Positions 6,937-16,146 are shown, counted from the stretch's first letter. The stretch is 64,000 nt of DNA from Polyangiaceae bacterium (GCA_041389725.1 JAWKRG010000003.1:310001-374000); one strand, 5' to 3'. Numbers and translations: made by a program. The notes: generated by a model not told the origin, from the letters alone.

Positions 6937-8856
6937 ATGAACGAGAAGATAGACAACGGCGAGCAATGGTCCGTCAGCAAGAGTGAGCAACTCTATCAAA
7001 TCGGTGGCTGGGGCGATCCCTACTTCACCGTCACCGAGACCGGTGAAGTTGCGGTTACTCCGGATCCGACGCGTGAAGGTTCCATCAACCTCTACGAGCT
7101 GACCGAGGCGCTGAAGGCGCGCGGCATCGCGCTGCCGCTGTTGATTCGCTTCCCCGACATCGTCGGCCATCGCATTCGACGCTTGAACGAGTGCTTCCAG
7201 CACGCCATACGAGAGCACGAGTACGCCGGAACCTATCGCGGGGTGTTCCCCGTGAAGGTCAATCAACAGCGTCACTTGGTCGAGGCCATCGTGGACGCTG
7301 GGCGCCCGTGGCAATTCGGCCTGGAGGCAGGCAGCAAGCCCGAGCTGCTCATCGCTTTGGCAGCGATGCAGGACGTGGGCGGCCTCATCATCTGCAACGG
7401 CTACAAGGACCACAGCTACATCGAGACGGCGCTGGTCGCGCAGAAGTTCGACAAGACGGTAATCGTCGTCTTGGAGCGCGCCGACGAGCTGGACGTCGTG
7501 CTGCAAGCCTCGGAGAAACTCGGCATCAAGCCGGTGCTGGGCGTCCGCGCCAAGCTCACCGCCAAGGGCGTGGGTCGCTGGGCGGACTCCGCAGGGGATC
7601 GAGCCAAGTTCGGCCTGACCACCAGCGAAATGGTGGAGCTCGTGGATCGCTTGGCCCAGCACAACATGCTCGACTCGCTGGTGCTGCTCCACTTCCACAT
7701 CGGTAGCCAGATCTCGAGCATCATTCCGATCAAGAACGCGATTCAGGAAGCTGCGAACATCTACGTTGAGCTCGCGAAGATGGGCTGCGCGATGGGCTTC
7801 TTGGACGTCGGTGGCGGCTTGGCCATCGACTACGACGGCTCCAAGACCGACTTCCATGCGTCGAAGAACTACGCTCTGGCGGAGTACGCGGCAGACGTGG
7901 TGGCCCACGTGCAATCCGCGTGTGCCAAGTTCGACATTCCCGTGCCCACCCTGGTGAGCGAGAGTGGACGCGCCGTCGCCGCCCATCATTCCGTGCTGGT
8001 GTTCGAGGTGGTCGGCACCAGCGAAGTCCGTTTTGGTCAGCCTGAACCGCCGCCAGCCTCCGCGCACCGGCTGCTGAAGGACATGTACGAGACCTATCGT
8101 GGGATCAGCGCAAAGAACGTCCAGGAGAGCTGGCACGACGCCAGCCAGGCCAAGGAAGAGGCTCAAAACCTGTTCAAGTACGGCTACCTCGGACTGCGCG
8201 AGCGGGCCCAGGCGGAGCGCCTATTCTGGGCGTGCTGCGAAAAGATCCAAGAGCGCTTGAAGCGCCTGAAGTTCGTCCCGGAAGAGCTCTGGCACCTGGA
8301 GCAGACGCTGAGCGCCATCTATTACTGCAACTTCAGTTTGTTCCAGTCGGCACCGGATATCTGGGCCATCGACCAGCTGTTCCCGATCATGCCGATTCAC
8401 CGTCTGACGGAAGAGCCCACGGTCACGGCCAGGCTCGCCGATCTCACCTGTGACAGCGATGGCATGGTGGATCGCTTCATCGACGTGGAGGAGGACAAGC
8501 ACGTGCTCGAGGTCCACGAATGGGGCCGGGAGCGCCCTTACTACTTGGCCATGTTCCTCAACGGTGCCTACCAAGAGATCCTGGGCGACCTGCACAACCT
8601 CTTTGGCGATACGAATGCCGTGCACGTGGCGCTCACCGACGACGGCTACGAAGTCCGTCACGTGATCAAGGGCGACTCCATCGCGGAAGTACTGCGCTAC
8701 GTCGAGTACGTGCCCGAAGACATGGTCGAGGCCGTGCGACGCCAGGCGGACCGCGCCGTACAGAGCGGACGGCTGACCAACGAGCAAATGCGCACTCTGA
8801 TGCAGCACTACGAATCCGCCCTGCGTGCCTACACCTATTTGACCGAAGGCACCTGA
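6937..8856 (+). CDS. speA: Biosynthetic arginine decarboxylase
   Basis: 639 residues, the normal length of the large PLP-dependent SpeA enzymes that turn arginine into agmatine for polyamine synthesis. The PLP lysine is in GVFPVKVNQQRHLVE (about residue 107). The barrel motifs LVLLHFHIGSQ (~250) and SESGRAVAAHHS (~343) are present, and the N-terminal WSVSKSEQLYQIGGWG is diagnostic. ATG 6937 is preceded by GGGAG at a proper distance; an in-frame ATG at 6892 lacks support. No speB lies next to it. Confidence 0.95.
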   Translation: MNEKIDNGEQWSVSKSEQLYQIGGWGDPYFTVTETGEVAVTPDPTREGSINLYELTEALKARGIALPLLIRFPDIVGHRIRRLNECFQHAIREHEYAGTYRGVFPVKVNQQRHLVEAIVDAGRPWQFGLEAGSKPELLIALAAMQDVGGLIICNGYKDHSYIETALVAQKFDKTVIVVLERADELDVVLQASEKLGIKPVLGVRAKLTAKGVGRWADSAGDRAKFGLTTSEMVELVDRLAQHNMLDSLVLLHFHIGSQISSIIPIKNAIQEAANIYVELAKMGCAMGFLDVGGGLAIDYDGSKTDFHASKNYALAEYAADVVAHVQSACAKFDIPVPTLVSESGRAVAAHHSVLVFEVVGTSEVRFGQPEPPPASAHRLLKDMYETYRGISAKNVQESWHDASQAKEEAQNLFKYGYLGLRERAQAERLFWACCEKIQERLKRLKFVPEELWHLEQTLSAIYYCNFSLFQSAPDIWAIDQLFPIMPIHRLTEEPTVTARLADLTCDSDGMVDRFIDVEEDKHVLEVHEWGRERPYYLAMFLNGAYQEILGDLHNLFGDTNAVHVALTDDGYEVRHVIKGDSIAEVLRYVEYVPEDMVEAVRRQADRAVQSGRLTNEQMRTLMQHYESALRAYTYLTEGT

Positions 8857-9163
8857 AGTCGGAAGCGAGCAGCGTCGGAGGTGCGCCTGCAGTCCTGGAA
8901 GCCAGCGGCCTTTCCCTTGTCTGGTTTCCCTTATTTGGATTCGCACGGAACGCAGCGCGCAGGCACACCCGACTACATTGTGCCACCGAGCGCCTCGACC
9001 GCGAGCAACCCAAGAAAAGCAGTAAAAAGAAGCTGTGATCTCGCGAGCGCAAGCGGCCCGACACGAAGACGCGGCACAGCAGGCCGGCGGCCAACAGCCT
9101 TCGTGTCCGAAGTTCGCTCGCCGAGGGGTCGAACACGCAACGTCGATCGGCTAGAGTGGCACT
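8857..9163. other. Intergenic region with no recognised feature
   Basis: 307 bases between speA and the next lipoprotein gene. I find no convincing ORF with typical codon use, no strong hairpin with a T-tract and no RNA gene. It presumably carries the speA end and the promoter of the downstream lipoprotein gene, but I cannot place either. Confidence 0.5.
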
Positions 9164-10579
9164 GTGAGACGATTTGGGTTGGTCTTGGCTGCGGCGACGA
9201 TGGTGGCACTGCTCGTCGCGGGCGGTTGCTCCAGCAAGGCGAAGGTTGATCGCCACAAGGTAGCGGAAAGCTGCTCGATCAACTCGGACTGCGAGTCGCC
9301 GCTGATCTGCGCCTTCAGCCGTTGCCACGTTCAGTGCAAGGAGTCACGGGACTGCGACGCAGCCAGCCGATGTGTCCGCGGTTCGGATGGCAATGGGGTG
9401 TGCCAGCTCGACAGCGAGCGTTCCTGCACGAGTCCGGGGGACTGCCAGGGTGGTCAGGTCTGCACGGCCGCTGGCGAATGCCTGGACGGGTGCGGTGCCG
9501 GTACTTCGTGTCTTCCGTCGCAAAGGTGCACCCAGGGCGTGTGTCGGGAAGATTCGAAGGATGCCGGCACCGGAGGTTCCGGCGGCGCCAGCGGCAGTGG
9601 CGGCACGAGCGGCAGTGGCGGCACGAGCGGCAGTGGCGGCACGAGCGGCAGTGGCGGCACGAGCGGCAGTGGCGGCACGGGCGGCGGCGACGCGGGGCTG
9701 GATGGGGGAGTGGATGCCAGCGCCGACACGGGCACTCCAAGCTTGTGTGAAACCATTTTGACTGGCTTGGGGGTGAGCTGCCTACCGTCGAGCGGAAGCT
9801 CCACGATTGCGCAAAACTCCACGCTGTTCTTTGCCTGCCACCACTACGACGAGCTGGTGGTCGGTGATGCCGATGCCGGGGTGGGTGATGCCGGCGCTGA
9901 TGCCGGTGCCGGGGTCAAACTGACTCTGAGCAATGATCCCGCCTGGGCACTTCCCACGGCCATCATTGCGAAACGCATCGTGGTCGGTGCAGGTTCGAGC
10001 ATCGTCATGAACAACCTTGGCTTTCCTGCGCACATGGGCCCAGGAGCCGGAGACAATGGCGTGTCGGGCTATCCCGGCCACGGCGCTGGCCACGGCGGCA
10101 AAGGCGCGGGCAGCACGGCGACAGGGGGAAACACCTACGGGAATCCGGTGTTCCCGGTTTGCTCCGGGTCGGGCGGCGGGAACGGACCGAGCGGGACCAA
10201 GGGCGGCCGCGGCGGTGGCGCCATCTTGCTGTGCGCCAGCGAAGAAATCGTAGTCGACGGACAGATTCAGGCGAACGGCCAGGGTGCGAGTGTGGGTGGG
10301 GGAGCATCGGGCGGGGCCATTCTGCTGATCGCACCCACGGTCAGCGGCGCGGGCACCTTGAGCGCGCGCGGCGGCACCGCAAGCAATACGATCTGCGGGC
10401 CGAGCGGGTTCTCGGGCGGAGGCGGACGGATTGCTGTGCTGTCCTCGAACAACTCCATCACTCAGGGACAGGTATTCGTGCCCGGCGGGAACGCGGGATG
10501 CTCAGGCAAGATCGGAGCTGCAGGCACTTGGTATTCAGGTCCGCTGCCTACCCAGGCCGGCAGCGCGAACTGCCAGTGA
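9164..10579 (+). CDS. Cys-rich, Gly-rich secreted lipoprotein with tandem GTSGSG repeats
   Basis: 471 residues from GTG 9164. A signal peptide ends in the lipobox VAGGC near residue 22. Residues ~35-125 are Cys-rich with short EGF-like spacing (CSINSDCESPLICAFSRC, CTSPGDCQGGQVC). A Gly/Ser/Thr spacer made of five GTSGSG-like units follows, encoded by an 18-bp tandem repeat. The C-terminal ~280 residues are Gly-rich with repeated GGGA(I/R)LL and IVVGAGSS motifs that suggest a beta-solenoid. Probably outer-membrane or surface anchored; function unknown. Confidence 0.8.
   Translation: MRRFGLVLAAATMVALLVAGGCSSKAKVDRHKVAESCSINSDCESPLICAFSRCHVQCKESRDCDAASRCVRGSDGNGVCQLDSERSCTSPGDCQGGQVCTAAGECLDGCGAGTSCLPSQRCTQGVCREDSKDAGTGGSGGASGSGGTSGSGGTSGSGGTSGSGGTSGSGGTGGGDAGLDGGVDASADTGTPSLCETILTGLGVSCLPSSGSSTIAQNSTLFFACHHYDELVVGDADAGVGDAGADAGAGVKLTLSNDPAWALPTAIIAKRIVVGAGSSIVMNNLGFPAHMGPGAGDNGVSGYPGHGAGHGGKGAGSTATGGNTYGNPVFPVCSGSGGGNGPSGTKGGRGGGAILLCASEEIVVDGQIQANGQGASVGGGASGGAILLIAPTVSGAGTLSARGGTASNTICGPSGFSGGGGRIAVLSSNNSITQGQVFVPGGNAGCSGKIGAAGTWYSGPLPTQAGSANCQ
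9593..9682 (+). repeat. 18-bp tandem repeat inside a lipoprotein gene, five units
   Basis: The unit GGCAGTGGCGGCACGAGC occurs at 9593, 9611, 9629 and 9647 without change, and a fifth copy at 9665 has one substitution (GGC for AGC in the last codon but one position). It keeps the frame and encodes the flexible linker. Copy number can be expected to vary by slippage. Confidence 0.95.
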
Positions 10580-10838
10580 TACCCACGCGCTCGGATCGCT
10601 TCCGGGACGCTGCGCACCTGTCCCTCCCGGCCGCGCGAGCGCGGGCGGCGAGGCGACTGGGACGAGTTCGTTGCCGTCTCGCACTCGCCCGCGCTTGCCG
10701 GCCTTGGGAGGGACCGCGGAGGCGGCGCGGCCGCCGACGCGAGGGAGGGCACCAACAGAGCAAGGACGCTTGGCGCGGTGCCGAACGGTTTGCGACTGAT
10801 GCGTTGCTGTCCGTGGTTTCGTCTGTTAGCCAGGAAAC

Positions 10839-11576
10839 ATGATTGGTCGCAGAGGTACGGCTACACACAGCGTGGCACTGGTCGCGGTCCTGGCAGCGCT
10901 CTTGGCGTGCAAGAAGAAAGTCGAGTCGAACGAGGAAACGCCGACGAGCGGGTCGCCTTCACCAGCCGCGGCTGCAGCGGGGGACCTCGCCGGCAGCTAC
11001 AAGATCGCATCGGCGTCGAACCCCGGTGGCGGCTCCAGCTATCAAGGCAGCGTGGACATCGCCAAGGTCGGAACGGCCTACAAGCTGGACTGGAAGCTCG
11101 CCGGCCAGCCTGGCTACACCGGCGTTGGCCTGGTGGAGGGCAACGTGCTCGGCGTGGGCTGGGGCACCGGTAGCAGCTACGGCGTGGTCGTCTACCAAGT
11201 CGACGGCGGCACGCTGAAAGGCCGCTGGGCCATGAGTGACGCCAGCAAGGGCATCGGCACCGAGATGGCGACCGGCCCCGAGGGTCTGAGTGGCAACTAC
11301 GACGTCAGTGGCAGTTCGCCCCAGGGAGGCAGCGGCTACAAGGGCACGCTCCAGATCACTCCCACTGGGCCCACGTACAAAGTCGCCTGGCGTCTGACCA
11401 GCGGCGAGAGCTACACCGGCGTCGGGATTCTGCAGGGCAAGACCCTCGTCGTTGGTTGGGGCATCGGCGGCAGCGCAGGCGTGGTCCTCTACAACTCCAG
11501 CGGCACCACCCTGGATGGCAAGTGGGCACAGCCAGACAACTCCGCCCTCGGAACCGAAAAGCTCTCGCGAATGTAG
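10839..11576 (+). CDS. Lipoprotein with two tandem ~80-residue beta-rich repeats
   Basis: 245 residues. The signal peptide ends in the lipobox ALLAC near residue 24, followed by KKK and a Pro/Ser/Ala linker. Two homologous halves follow: LAGSYKI...YKLDWKLAGQPGYTGVGL...GVGWGTG...GGTLKGRWA and LSGNYDV...YKVAWRLTSGESYTGVGI...VVGWGIG...GTTLDGKWA. The repeat suggests an internally duplicated beta-barrel or lipocalin-like unit. I do not recognise a family name. AGGAAAC precedes the ATG. Confidence 0.75.
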   Translation: MIGRRGTATHSVALVAVLAALLACKKKVESNEETPTSGSPSPAAAAAGDLAGSYKIASASNPGGGSSYQGSVDIAKVGTAYKLDWKLAGQPGYTGVGLVEGNVLGVGWGTGSSYGVVVYQVDGGTLKGRWAMSDASKGIGTEMATGPEGLSGNYDVSGSSPQGGSGYKGTLQITPTGPTYKVAWRLTSGESYTGVGILQGKTLVVGWGIGGSAGVVLYNSSGTTLDGKWAQPDNSALGTEKLSRM

Positions 11577-11644
11577 CGCGACTGGCTTTGGCGCCGCGGC
11601 CTACGCGGCACCTGGGATCGGGGGAATGCGGCTCCGACAGCCGC

Positions 11645-12169
11645 TCAGTCTTCCGAGTCCTGCTCCAACTGCATCAGTAGATCTTCTGCCTTTTCGCTGC
11701 TGATGCTCAAAGCCTCGGCCAGGTCGTTGATCAGATCGTTCTCCTGATCCTGGATCTCGTTGTCCGCGAAGGCGATCGCTGCAGCCAGGGAGAACGCGGC
11801 ATCCGTCAGCGCGGGATCTTCTTGTAGCACCGGCGCGATGGCGGCGAGTCGCGCTGCCACGCCTTCACCCGCGCGCGCGTCGCACTGCGCCATGAACTCC
11901 TCGATGTGCTTGGTGCGTACGGCATTGTCCGTCAGCCCGCGCACGGCGCCGCGCAGCACCTCGCGTTCCACGTCCGCCACGGTGCCATCGGCGACCACCA
12001 TCAGGTACATGGCCTCGAACAACGCCTCGAAGCGCCGACGCGCATCGGGGTCGCCCGCGAAAGGGTCCTCCACGGCGCCCGCGCGCATGAAATGGACGCT
12101 GGGCGGTTGGCCCAGATCGAGAAGCTCGTCACGGATTCGTTGCAGGGTTTTGGGGCGAAGCTCGATCAT
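11645..12169 (-). CDS. TerB-like protein
   Basis: 174 residues from ATG 12169. The frame is open far upstream but crosses the divergent gene's promoter, so the long form is rejected. Residues ~55-150 look like the helical TerB/TerB-C family: VADGTVADVEREVLRGAVRG, a middle helix pair, and IAFADNEIQDQENDLINDLA, each with the acidic D-G-x-(I/V)-x-x-x-E pattern. The protein is acidic and soluble. The family is linked to tellurite and phage stress in some bacteria, but most members are uncharacterised and no other ter gene is nearby. Confidence 0.75.
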   Translation of the reverse strand: MIELRPKTLQRIRDELLDLGQPPSVHFMRAGAVEDPFAGDPDARRRFEALFEAMYLMVVADGTVADVEREVLRGAVRGLTDNAVRTKHIEEFMAQCDARAGEGVAARLAAIAPVLQEDPALTDAAFSLAAAIAFADNEIQDQENDLINDLAEALSISSEKAEDLLMQLEQDSED

Positions 12170-12251
12170 TAGCCTGCTATCGCCCGAGGGGTGCGCCGAG
12201 TCAAATGGCCCCCGCCAAGCCCTCGATGCCTTGGCGCACTTCATCCGCCTC

Positions 12252-12264
12252 TGGCAAATTGCCA
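12252..12264. promoter_or_regulatory. 13-bp palindrome in a divergent promoter region
   Basis: TGGCAATTGCCA-type palindrome, exactly TGGCAA-A-TTGCCA, followed at once by the AT-rich TATATTTTCGGATAG. It lies between the divergent TerB-like and lytic transglycosylase genes in an otherwise GC-rich region. Operator function is inferred. Confidence 0.35.
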
Positions 12265-12397
12265 TATATTTTCGGATAGATAGCACCGAGGCCCGAGCCA
12301 GCGGAATCCCTCGCCCCCGCCGGGCGTTGTCCCTACTCGGGGAAAGCGGGCGTTTGCTGGACCTACCGCACCCCAGCCCGCTACCATTTCCATTGTC

Positions 12398-13039
12398 GTG
12401 TCTGCTTCTCCCTCCCCTCGCGCGTATCGCCTCTTCGGAGCGGGCGTGCTCGTAGCTCCTTTGCTGCTCTCGGCGTCGCAGAGCCAGGCCGACATCTACA
12501 AGACCGTCGACAAGGACGGCGTGGTGTCCTTCACCAACACGCCCCAGGGCAAGGCCAGCAAGCTCGTCGCCAAGGAAGCGAGGCTGCCCCCAGTCGCACC
12601 GTTCATGCCGTCGGACACGTCGCCAGAGCGATTCAGCCGCTATGACGCGCACATCCGTCAGGCCGCCACGCTCTACCAGATCCCGGAAGAGCTGGTGCGC
12701 GCCGTGATCAAGGTCGAGAGTGACTACGATCCGCGCGCGGTCTCGCGAGCCAACGCACGCGGGCTGATGCAGCTCATTCCCGAAACCGCAGAGCGCATGA
12801 TGGTCACCGACATGTTCGACCCGCGCCAGAACATCTTCGGCGGCGTCCGCTACCTGCGCGTGCTGGCCAACCTGTTCAACGGCGATCTGCAGCTCACCAT
12901 CGCTGCCTACAACGCGGGCGAAGGTGCGGTCACCCGCCACGGCGGCATCCCACCCTACGAAGAAACTCGCGCCTACGTGGCGAAAGTCCTCGCCTACTAC
13001 AACTACTTCCGCACCGCCGGCCTCGTCCGCCCGCGCTAG
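12398..13039 (+). CDS. Lytic murein transglycosylase, SLT domain with DUF4124 N-terminus
   Basis: 213 residues from GTG 12398. A signal peptide (LFGAGVLVAPLLLSASQSQA) is followed by ADIYKTVDKDGVVSFTNTP, a DUF4124-like segment. A soluble lytic transglycosylase (SLT, goose-lysozyme-like) domain then holds the catalytic Glu in AVIKVESDYDP (~residue 105), ARGLMQLIPETA, and the C-terminal AAYNAGEGAV and ETRAYVAKVLAYY motifs. It cleaves peptidoglycan glycan strands in the periplasm. Confidence 0.9.
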   Translation: MSASPSPRAYRLFGAGVLVAPLLLSASQSQADIYKTVDKDGVVSFTNTPQGKASKLVAKEARLPPVAPFMPSDTSPERFSRYDAHIRQAATLYQIPEELVRAVIKVESDYDPRAVSRANARGLMQLIPETAERMMVTDMFDPRQNIFGGVRYLRVLANLFNGDLQLTIAAYNAGEGAVTRHGGIPPYEETRAYVAKVLAYYNYFRTAGLVRPR

Positions 13040-13316
13040 CGTGGATGGGTTTTGGGTCCAGTGCCGCGGCGTCGCGGAGCGCTAATCCCCCAGATCCCGC
13101 CGCTGCAACTGGCCACGTTTCATTTGCCGCAAAGACACCGAGGCCCGCCAAGTTCGCCAAGGGGGATCTCGTCTATGGCTGCCGCAGCAGCCACAGAAAC
13201 CCTTGGCGTATCTCCGCGCTCTTGGCGTCCTGGCGGTTGTGGAGCGCTGCCAGTAGCAAGGCGCAGCAGCCGCCGCATGACGTTGGTAGGCGGGACGACG
13301 AAGGGGCGAGAGGCGT

Positions 13317-13811
13317 TCAATTGGGTTCGGTGGACTCGAAGCTGCCGTCGCCGTCGAGGTCGCGCTCGATGCGCTGAAGACGCCCGGCTTCGAAGTGACG
13401 CACTTCGTCCCAGTGTCCGTCGAAATCGAAGTCGCTCCAGCGTTTCAGCAGCAAGCCGCGGGAGTCGTAGACCTCGACGACGTCCATCTGACCGTCAGCG
13501 TTCAGATCCACGGCGCGGCACTCGGTGAGTCCGGTTGCGCCCGTCACGGTGAGGCGATCCGCCGTGCCGTCTCCGTTCAGATCCTCGGACGTCGCGCCTG
13601 CCAAAGAGCAGGGCGGCTCGTCGCGCTCCGGAACGGAGTCGACCGCGACCACTGCTGCCACCGGCGGCGGCGCTTCGGCCTGTGCGGCAGTCGGCGCAGC
13701 CACGATCACGGAGGCCGCGGCGGCGGGGGGATGAGCCGGATTGGGCTCACGACTCACACAGGCGCAGGTCGCGCACACGGCGAGGAACACGACCCAGACC
13801 CGCGGGAACAC
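13317..13811 (-). CDS. Small secreted protein with EF-hand/thrombospondin-3-like DxDxDG motifs
   Basis: About 164 residues if the GTG at 13811 is used (the frame is open further upstream but overlaps the neighbour). The hydrophobic start VWVVFLAVCATCAC looks like a lipoprotein signal. After a Pro/Ala linker come four Asp-rich loops: DLNGDGTADRL, DLNADGQMDVVEV, DFDFDGHWDEV and DLDGDGSFES. These are typical calcium-binding loops. The protein is probably periplasmic or surface-located. It follows a VWA lipoprotein gene on the same strand with about 47 bases between. The start is uncertain. Confidence 0.65.
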   Translation of the reverse strand: MFPRVWVVFLAVCATCACVSREPNPAHPPAAAASVIVAAPTAAQAEAPPPVAAVVAVDSVPERDEPPCSLAGATSEDLNGDGTADRLTVTGATGLTECRAVDLNADGQMDVVEVYDSRGLLLKRWSDFDFDGHWDEVRHFEAGRLQRIERDLDGDGSFESTEPN

Positions 13812-13858
13812 TTTACGCCGCTGGCGCCTGGTGCTGGAACCCTCGCGCCACCCGGCAC

Positions 13859-14893
13859 TCAACGCGGCGGCGGAATGAAGTTGTTGCACGTGTCGTCGAT
13901 GATGCCGATGGCGTTGTCGAAGAACGGCGCGTAGTCGGTGCTCTCCACGTCGCCCTTCAAACCGCGCGTGCCCCACAGCGCGATGAAGTCGTGCCAGTGC
14001 AGCTGTTTTGCCGGGTTGGCGGCTGCCCCGTCGGGGATCAGGCCCAGCATGACCACGGACTCGGGCTTCCCGCCTTTCGCCGCGACGACTGCGTCGTACC
14101 ACTCCTTGGGCGTGCCCGTGTCTTCCTTGTTGGGGTCGTCGCTGATGAAGGTCACGACCAAGATCGCGTCCTTGCGCAGGAAGCCTTCGTTGCAGCCGCC
14201 CTGGTCATTCATTGCGGGACTCACCGCTGCCACCATCGCCTCCATCGGCCGCTCGGACGGGTGACCCGCGAGCCCGAGGGTCGCGACGCAGCTGAAAGTA
14301 CCGGTGAGATCCGTCTGGCTCTCGGTCATGTAGCGGATGCCGCCATCGATGGGACACACTTTGTTACTCGACCCCTGCCCCGTCGGCTGAATCACGCCGG
14401 CGCCGCGCGTCGCGTCGCAGCCTTTGTACACGTGGTTGCACGCGTAGTTGTTGCATGTGGAGTGCGGCGTACCGGCGCAAGCTGAAGTGGTGCAGCGCGT
14501 CTCTGCGTCCGTGTCGACCACCATGATGTGGTAGTCCTTGATCTTCGTGGCACCCTGAATCGACGCGATGAATTTGGGGAACGCCGCCGTGAGCGCGGCT
14601 TGCTCGTTGCCCATCGATACGGACGAATCGACGACGAACAAGAAGTCCGTCTTGGTGCAGCCCGTCTGCGCGCCCCCGTCGGTTCCGCCAGCGCCGCCCA
14701 ACTGTATGCCGGCTCCGCTGCCTCCGGTTCCGCTGCTGGCAGCGGACGCGCCGCTGCCTCCAGCTCCTGCAGCGGACCCGCCTCCGGTGCCAACCGTGGG
14801 ACCCGCGACCCCGTCGCCTTCATCACTGCCACAAGCCGCCGAAAGCGGCAGTGCCACCGTCAGCAGGAACGACCACCCGACTCGCCGCATCAT
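13859..14893 (-). CDS. VWA-domain lipoprotein
   Basis: 344 residues. Signal peptide with lipobox LSAAC near residue 21, then a Gly/Ser/Ala linker, then a von Willebrand factor A domain whose MIDAS motif is DSSVSMG (~residue 92). Several Cys-containing loops follow, and the chain ends at FIPPPR. Such lipoproteins bind ligands through a metal ion at the cell surface. The start is one of two consecutive ATGs (14893 or 14890). Confidence 0.85.
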   Translation of the reverse strand: MMRRVGWSFLLTVALPLSAACGSDEGDGVAGPTVGTGGGSAAGAGGSGASAASSGTGGSGAGIQLGGAGGTDGGAQTGCTKTDFLFVVDSSVSMGNEQAALTAAFPKFIASIQGATKIKDYHIMVVDTDAETRCTTSACAGTPHSTCNNYACNHVYKGCDATRGAGVIQPTGQGSSNKVCPIDGGIRYMTESQTDLTGTFSCVATLGLAGHPSERPMEAMVAAVSPAMNDQGGCNEGFLRKDAILVVTFISDDPNKEDTGTPKEWYDAVVAAKGGKPESVVMLGLIPDGAAANPAKQLHWHDFIALWGTRGLKGDVESTDYAPFFDNAIGIIDDTCNNFIPPPR

Positions 14894-14974
14894 GACCTGA
14901 GGATAGTGCATGTCGCCGCGCCCGCCCATCTGTGGTGTGGCGTGGGGCGGCGGCGCGTGGCCAAGGCCCCAGGA

Positions 14975-16024
14975 TCACTTCGAAGCGCGTTTCCTGGGCA
15001 TGCGCTGCTTGTAGCCGCCCAAAGCTTGTTCGAGCTCTCGCCGAACCCGTTCGATCAGCTCCGGGGGCTCGACCACCTTTGCCCGCGCTCCCCACTCCAG
15101 AACCCAACTGGTGACGGGGTTGAGGTTGCCGACGGTCATGGTCAAGCGCACCCCCCCGCCGGCGATGGCTTGCAGCTTCTGGGTCGCGTGCACTTTCCGC
15201 ATGCGCACGTACTCGGCGCCCTGAGCGTCGAACTCCACCACTACCTTTTGACGTTTGCTGCTCTTCCATACGCCGAGTTCGCCCTGGAAGTACTCGCCCA
15301 CGTCGAAGTCGTCGGGCAAGTCGAAGCGCTCGGTGTAGGAGCACTGGGTATCTCGCATGCGATCCAAGACGAAGGTCCGGATCTCTCCGCGCTCCGTGTG
15401 AAACCCGACGCAGTAGATGGCGTCACGGTGCAACACCATGGCGTAGGGGTGGATCACGATGCGTTCTTCTTTGGACTTGGCGCCGCTCTTGTAGAGCAGC
15501 GACAGCGGCCGCAGGTCCGACACGGCCTGGAACAGATCGTCCAGCTCGTCGGTCTTGTCAGCGTAGATCTTCGGGGCGAAGGGCAAGTAGAGGAAGCGAT
15601 CCTCGAGGCGCGCATCGGCGAGCCCTGCATTCGGGCCACGCCCGGGTCGTTGCGCAAAGGCAAGTAGCTTGTTGATCGCGAGGTCGATCTCCTCGAAGAG
15701 GGCGGAACCGCGCATGGGCTCGAACAGTCGGCGCGCGGCGAGCATGGCGTAAGCTTGGGTTCGCCGCAGCTCGACTTTGCGCGGGATCTCGCTACTCCGG
15801 ATGCGCCACAGCAGTACGCCCCCGCCCCGCTCGGGCCTGGCCTCCAAGTCGAACTCTCGCTCGACCTCCTTCAAATAGCGGCGCATCGTCCGCGGGCTCA
15901 CGTCGAGGGCATCCGCAAGCTCGTACAAAGAAAGCCCCCGCGGATGCCTGGCGAGCAGCTCCCGCAGCCGATCCAGGCGGCGGTGCTGAGTGAAGCGGCC
16001 CTGGGGTCGACCCACGCTTGTCAT
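14975..16024 (-). CDS. WYL-domain transcriptional regulator with N-terminal HTH
   Basis: 349 residues. An N-terminal DeoR/YafY-type winged helix-turn-helix (LYELADALDVSPRTMRRYLK) is followed by a WYL domain around residues 140-240 (LRPLSLLYKS, VIHPYAMVLHRDAIYCVGFH, RTFVLDRM) and a C-terminal WCX-like extension. Proteins of this kind sense ligands or DNA damage products and repress or activate neighbours. It is divergent from the giant VWA/MopE operon, with 258 bases and several inverted repeats between, so that operon is an attractive target. Confidence 0.9.
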   Translation of the reverse strand: MTSVGRPQGRFTQHRRLDRLRELLARHPRGLSLYELADALDVSPRTMRRYLKEVEREFDLEARPERGGGVLLWRIRSSEIPRKVELRRTQAYAMLAARRLFEPMRGSALFEEIDLAINKLLAFAQRPGRGPNAGLADARLEDRFLYLPFAPKIYADKTDELDDLFQAVSDLRPLSLLYKSGAKSKEERIVIHPYAMVLHRDAIYCVGFHTERGEIRTFVLDRMRDTQCSYTERFDLPDDFDVGEYFQGELGVWKSSKRQKVVVEFDAQGAEYVRMRKVHATQKLQAIAGGGVRLTMTVGNLNPVTSWVLEWGARAKVVEPPELIERVRRELEQALGGYKQRMPRKRASK

Positions 16025-16125
16025 CGCCTTTCTCGCTCTCCCGACGCGACAGATGCGTCAAGCCGAAGCGGCAGGCAGGCTCGGCGGCGAGGCCGGAACA
16101 TGCTGCGGGTCACGGCCATGTACGT

Positions 16126-16146
16126 CTAGGTGGGATACGCACCTAG
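16126..16146. promoter_or_regulatory. Inverted repeat, candidate operator between WYL regulator and VWA/MopE operon
   Basis: CTAGGTG (16126-16132) and its exact complement CACCTAG (16140-16146) flank the spacer GGATACG. A palindrome CACCGGTG lies at 16171-16178, and a small hairpin CCCCT-TGAG-AGGGG at 16152-16165. Position between divergent genes suggests a regulator site. The stretch AGGTGGGATACGC recurs upstream of the Cys-rich lipoprotein gene at 62425. Confidence 0.4.

Noticed and set aside
9593..9682. Short regular repeats that might be a CRISPR array
   Set aside because: Units are 18 bp, directly adjacent with no spacers, in frame and encode a linker. No cas gene is present.
12265..12290. 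TATATT and GATAGATAG as a full sigma-70 promoter for the transglycosylase gene
   Set aside because: No matching -35 at proper spacing; only the palindrome next to it is reported.
11645..12940. 431-residue reading of the TerB-like gene
   Set aside because: The extra N-terminal ~257 residues run antisense through the transglycosylase gene and look like shadow translation. ATG 12169 gives a compact family-sized protein.
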